12,009 bases of DNA, from positions 1-12,009 of the forward strand of contig DVKW01000003.1 in NCBI GenBank assembly GCA_018715855.1, written 5' to 3'. This document shows positions 11,756 to 12,009 of the stretch, one piece after another; position 1 is the first letter of the stretch; every line of letters starts with the position of its first letter. A program made the position numbers and the translations under genes. The notes beneath the pieces were generated by a model that had not been told where the DNA came from, did not search any database, and saw only the letters and a program-made list of their open reading frames with translations. Source of the stretch: Candidatus Galligastranaerophilus intestinigallinarum (GTDB taxonomy: Bacteria; Cyanobacteriota; Vampirovibrionia; Gastranaerophilales; Gastranaerophilaceae).

Positions 11756-12009
11756 CGGATTTTGTGGAGTGCGAAGCGTAAGCGAAGCACGCGGTAGCGA
11801 GGGCATAAGCGAATAAAAGCGTAAGCGATATGAGCTACTTGCCCGAGTGAAACAAAATCCAAGAAGCGGATTTTACGTAGGGTGAAGCGAAGCGAAACCC
11901 GCCAAGGTGAGCGAACGGCGAAGCGACTGAAACCTTTTAAGGTTTCAAAAGCGAAGTTAAGAGAAGTGAACCGCTAGTAAAATCCAAGAAGCGAAAATTC
12001 CGTAGCACG
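11754..12009 (+). repeat. Tandem structured AGCG-rich intergenic repeat units
   Basis: This 254-base tail contains no gene: all frames have many stops. It is packed with AGCG (about 13 copies after the rpsH stop), nearly all in one orientation, in words such as GAAGCG and TAAGCG. Units start at 11754 (AGCGGATTTTGT), 11865 (AGCGGATTTTAC) and 11990 (AGCGAAAATTC, cut by the window edge), giving 111 and 125 nt. Units 1 and 2 are each bounded by inverted arms: GGATTTTGT 11757-11765 with ACAAAATCC 11852-11860, and GGATTTTAC 11868-11876 with GTAAAATCC 11977-11985. A 15-nt direct repeat, AAAATCCAAGAAGCG, ends both units (11854-11868, 11979-11993). Smaller inverted words flank purine-rich loops inside. 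I know no named family for it. It could be a mobile palindromic element, a structured RNA or a protein-binding array. Confidence 0.8.

Noticed and set aside
11754..12009. CRISPR array
   Set aside because: Unit lengths are over 100 nt, there are no constant 24-40-nt repeats with unique spacers, and no cas genes are nearby.

Overview
The window is an AT-rich bacterial chromosome segment, protein-dense on the + strand. It joins a groES-groEL chaperonin operon to a long ribosomal-protein operon, the S10-spc cluster. Best guess for the organism is a gut-type, non-photosynthetic relative of Cyanobacteria (Melainabacteria/Vampirovibrionia, order Gastranaerophilales). This rests on three things: low GC, a prepilin-like protein whose N-terminus (KRGFTLAEVLITLAIIGVVAA) is of the kind abundant in that group, and a short zinc-type S14 whose C-terminal half reads like the cyanobacterial protein. 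It is an inference; a marker-gene tree would settle it.

Layout. Positions 1-939 hold an A-rich leader and a type IV pilin/pseudopilin-like gene (181-939), closed by a clear intrinsic terminator at 961-989. A convergent, unrecognised gene of 278 codons with several hydrophobic segments lies on the - strand (1096-1932) and has its own promoter. Next come groES (2097-2384) and groEL (2408-4054), with a strong terminator at 4084-4116. No CIRCE operator is visible upstream of groES; an AT-rich dyad sits there instead. The ribosomal-protein operon starts after a promoter-like and hairpin region (4117-4299). Its order is rpsJ, rplC, rplD, rplW, rplB, rpsS, rplV, rpsC (TTG start), rplP, rpmC, rpsQ, rplN, rplX, rplE, rpsN, rpsH. 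All of these genes are intact and of normal length. The order is the ancestral bacterial one, with rpsN still between rplE and rpsH, and without the str genes (rpsL, rpsG, fusA, tuf) in front of rpsJ.

Most junctions in the operon are tight (1-nt overlap to about 56 nt). Three gaps are longer and structured: rpsJ-rplC (173 nt), rplX-rplE (102 nt, possible competing hairpins) and rpsN-rpsH (134 nt, a GC-rich hairpin, then a TATAAT box overlapping a 15-bp palindrome). These are the best candidates for autoregulatory RNA or internal promoters.

The most unusual element is at the right edge. From the rpsH stop codon to the window end (11754-12009) there is non-coding, strand-biased sequence packed with AGCG words. 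It is organised as tandem units of about 111-125 nt, each bounded by inverted arms whose sequences differ between units but stay complementary within each unit. Inside, short words and their reverse complements flank purine-rich GAAGCG-type loops. It lies where the next spc-operon gene (rplF) would be expected. It looks like an undescribed structured intergenic repeat and is the main candidate for a new system here.
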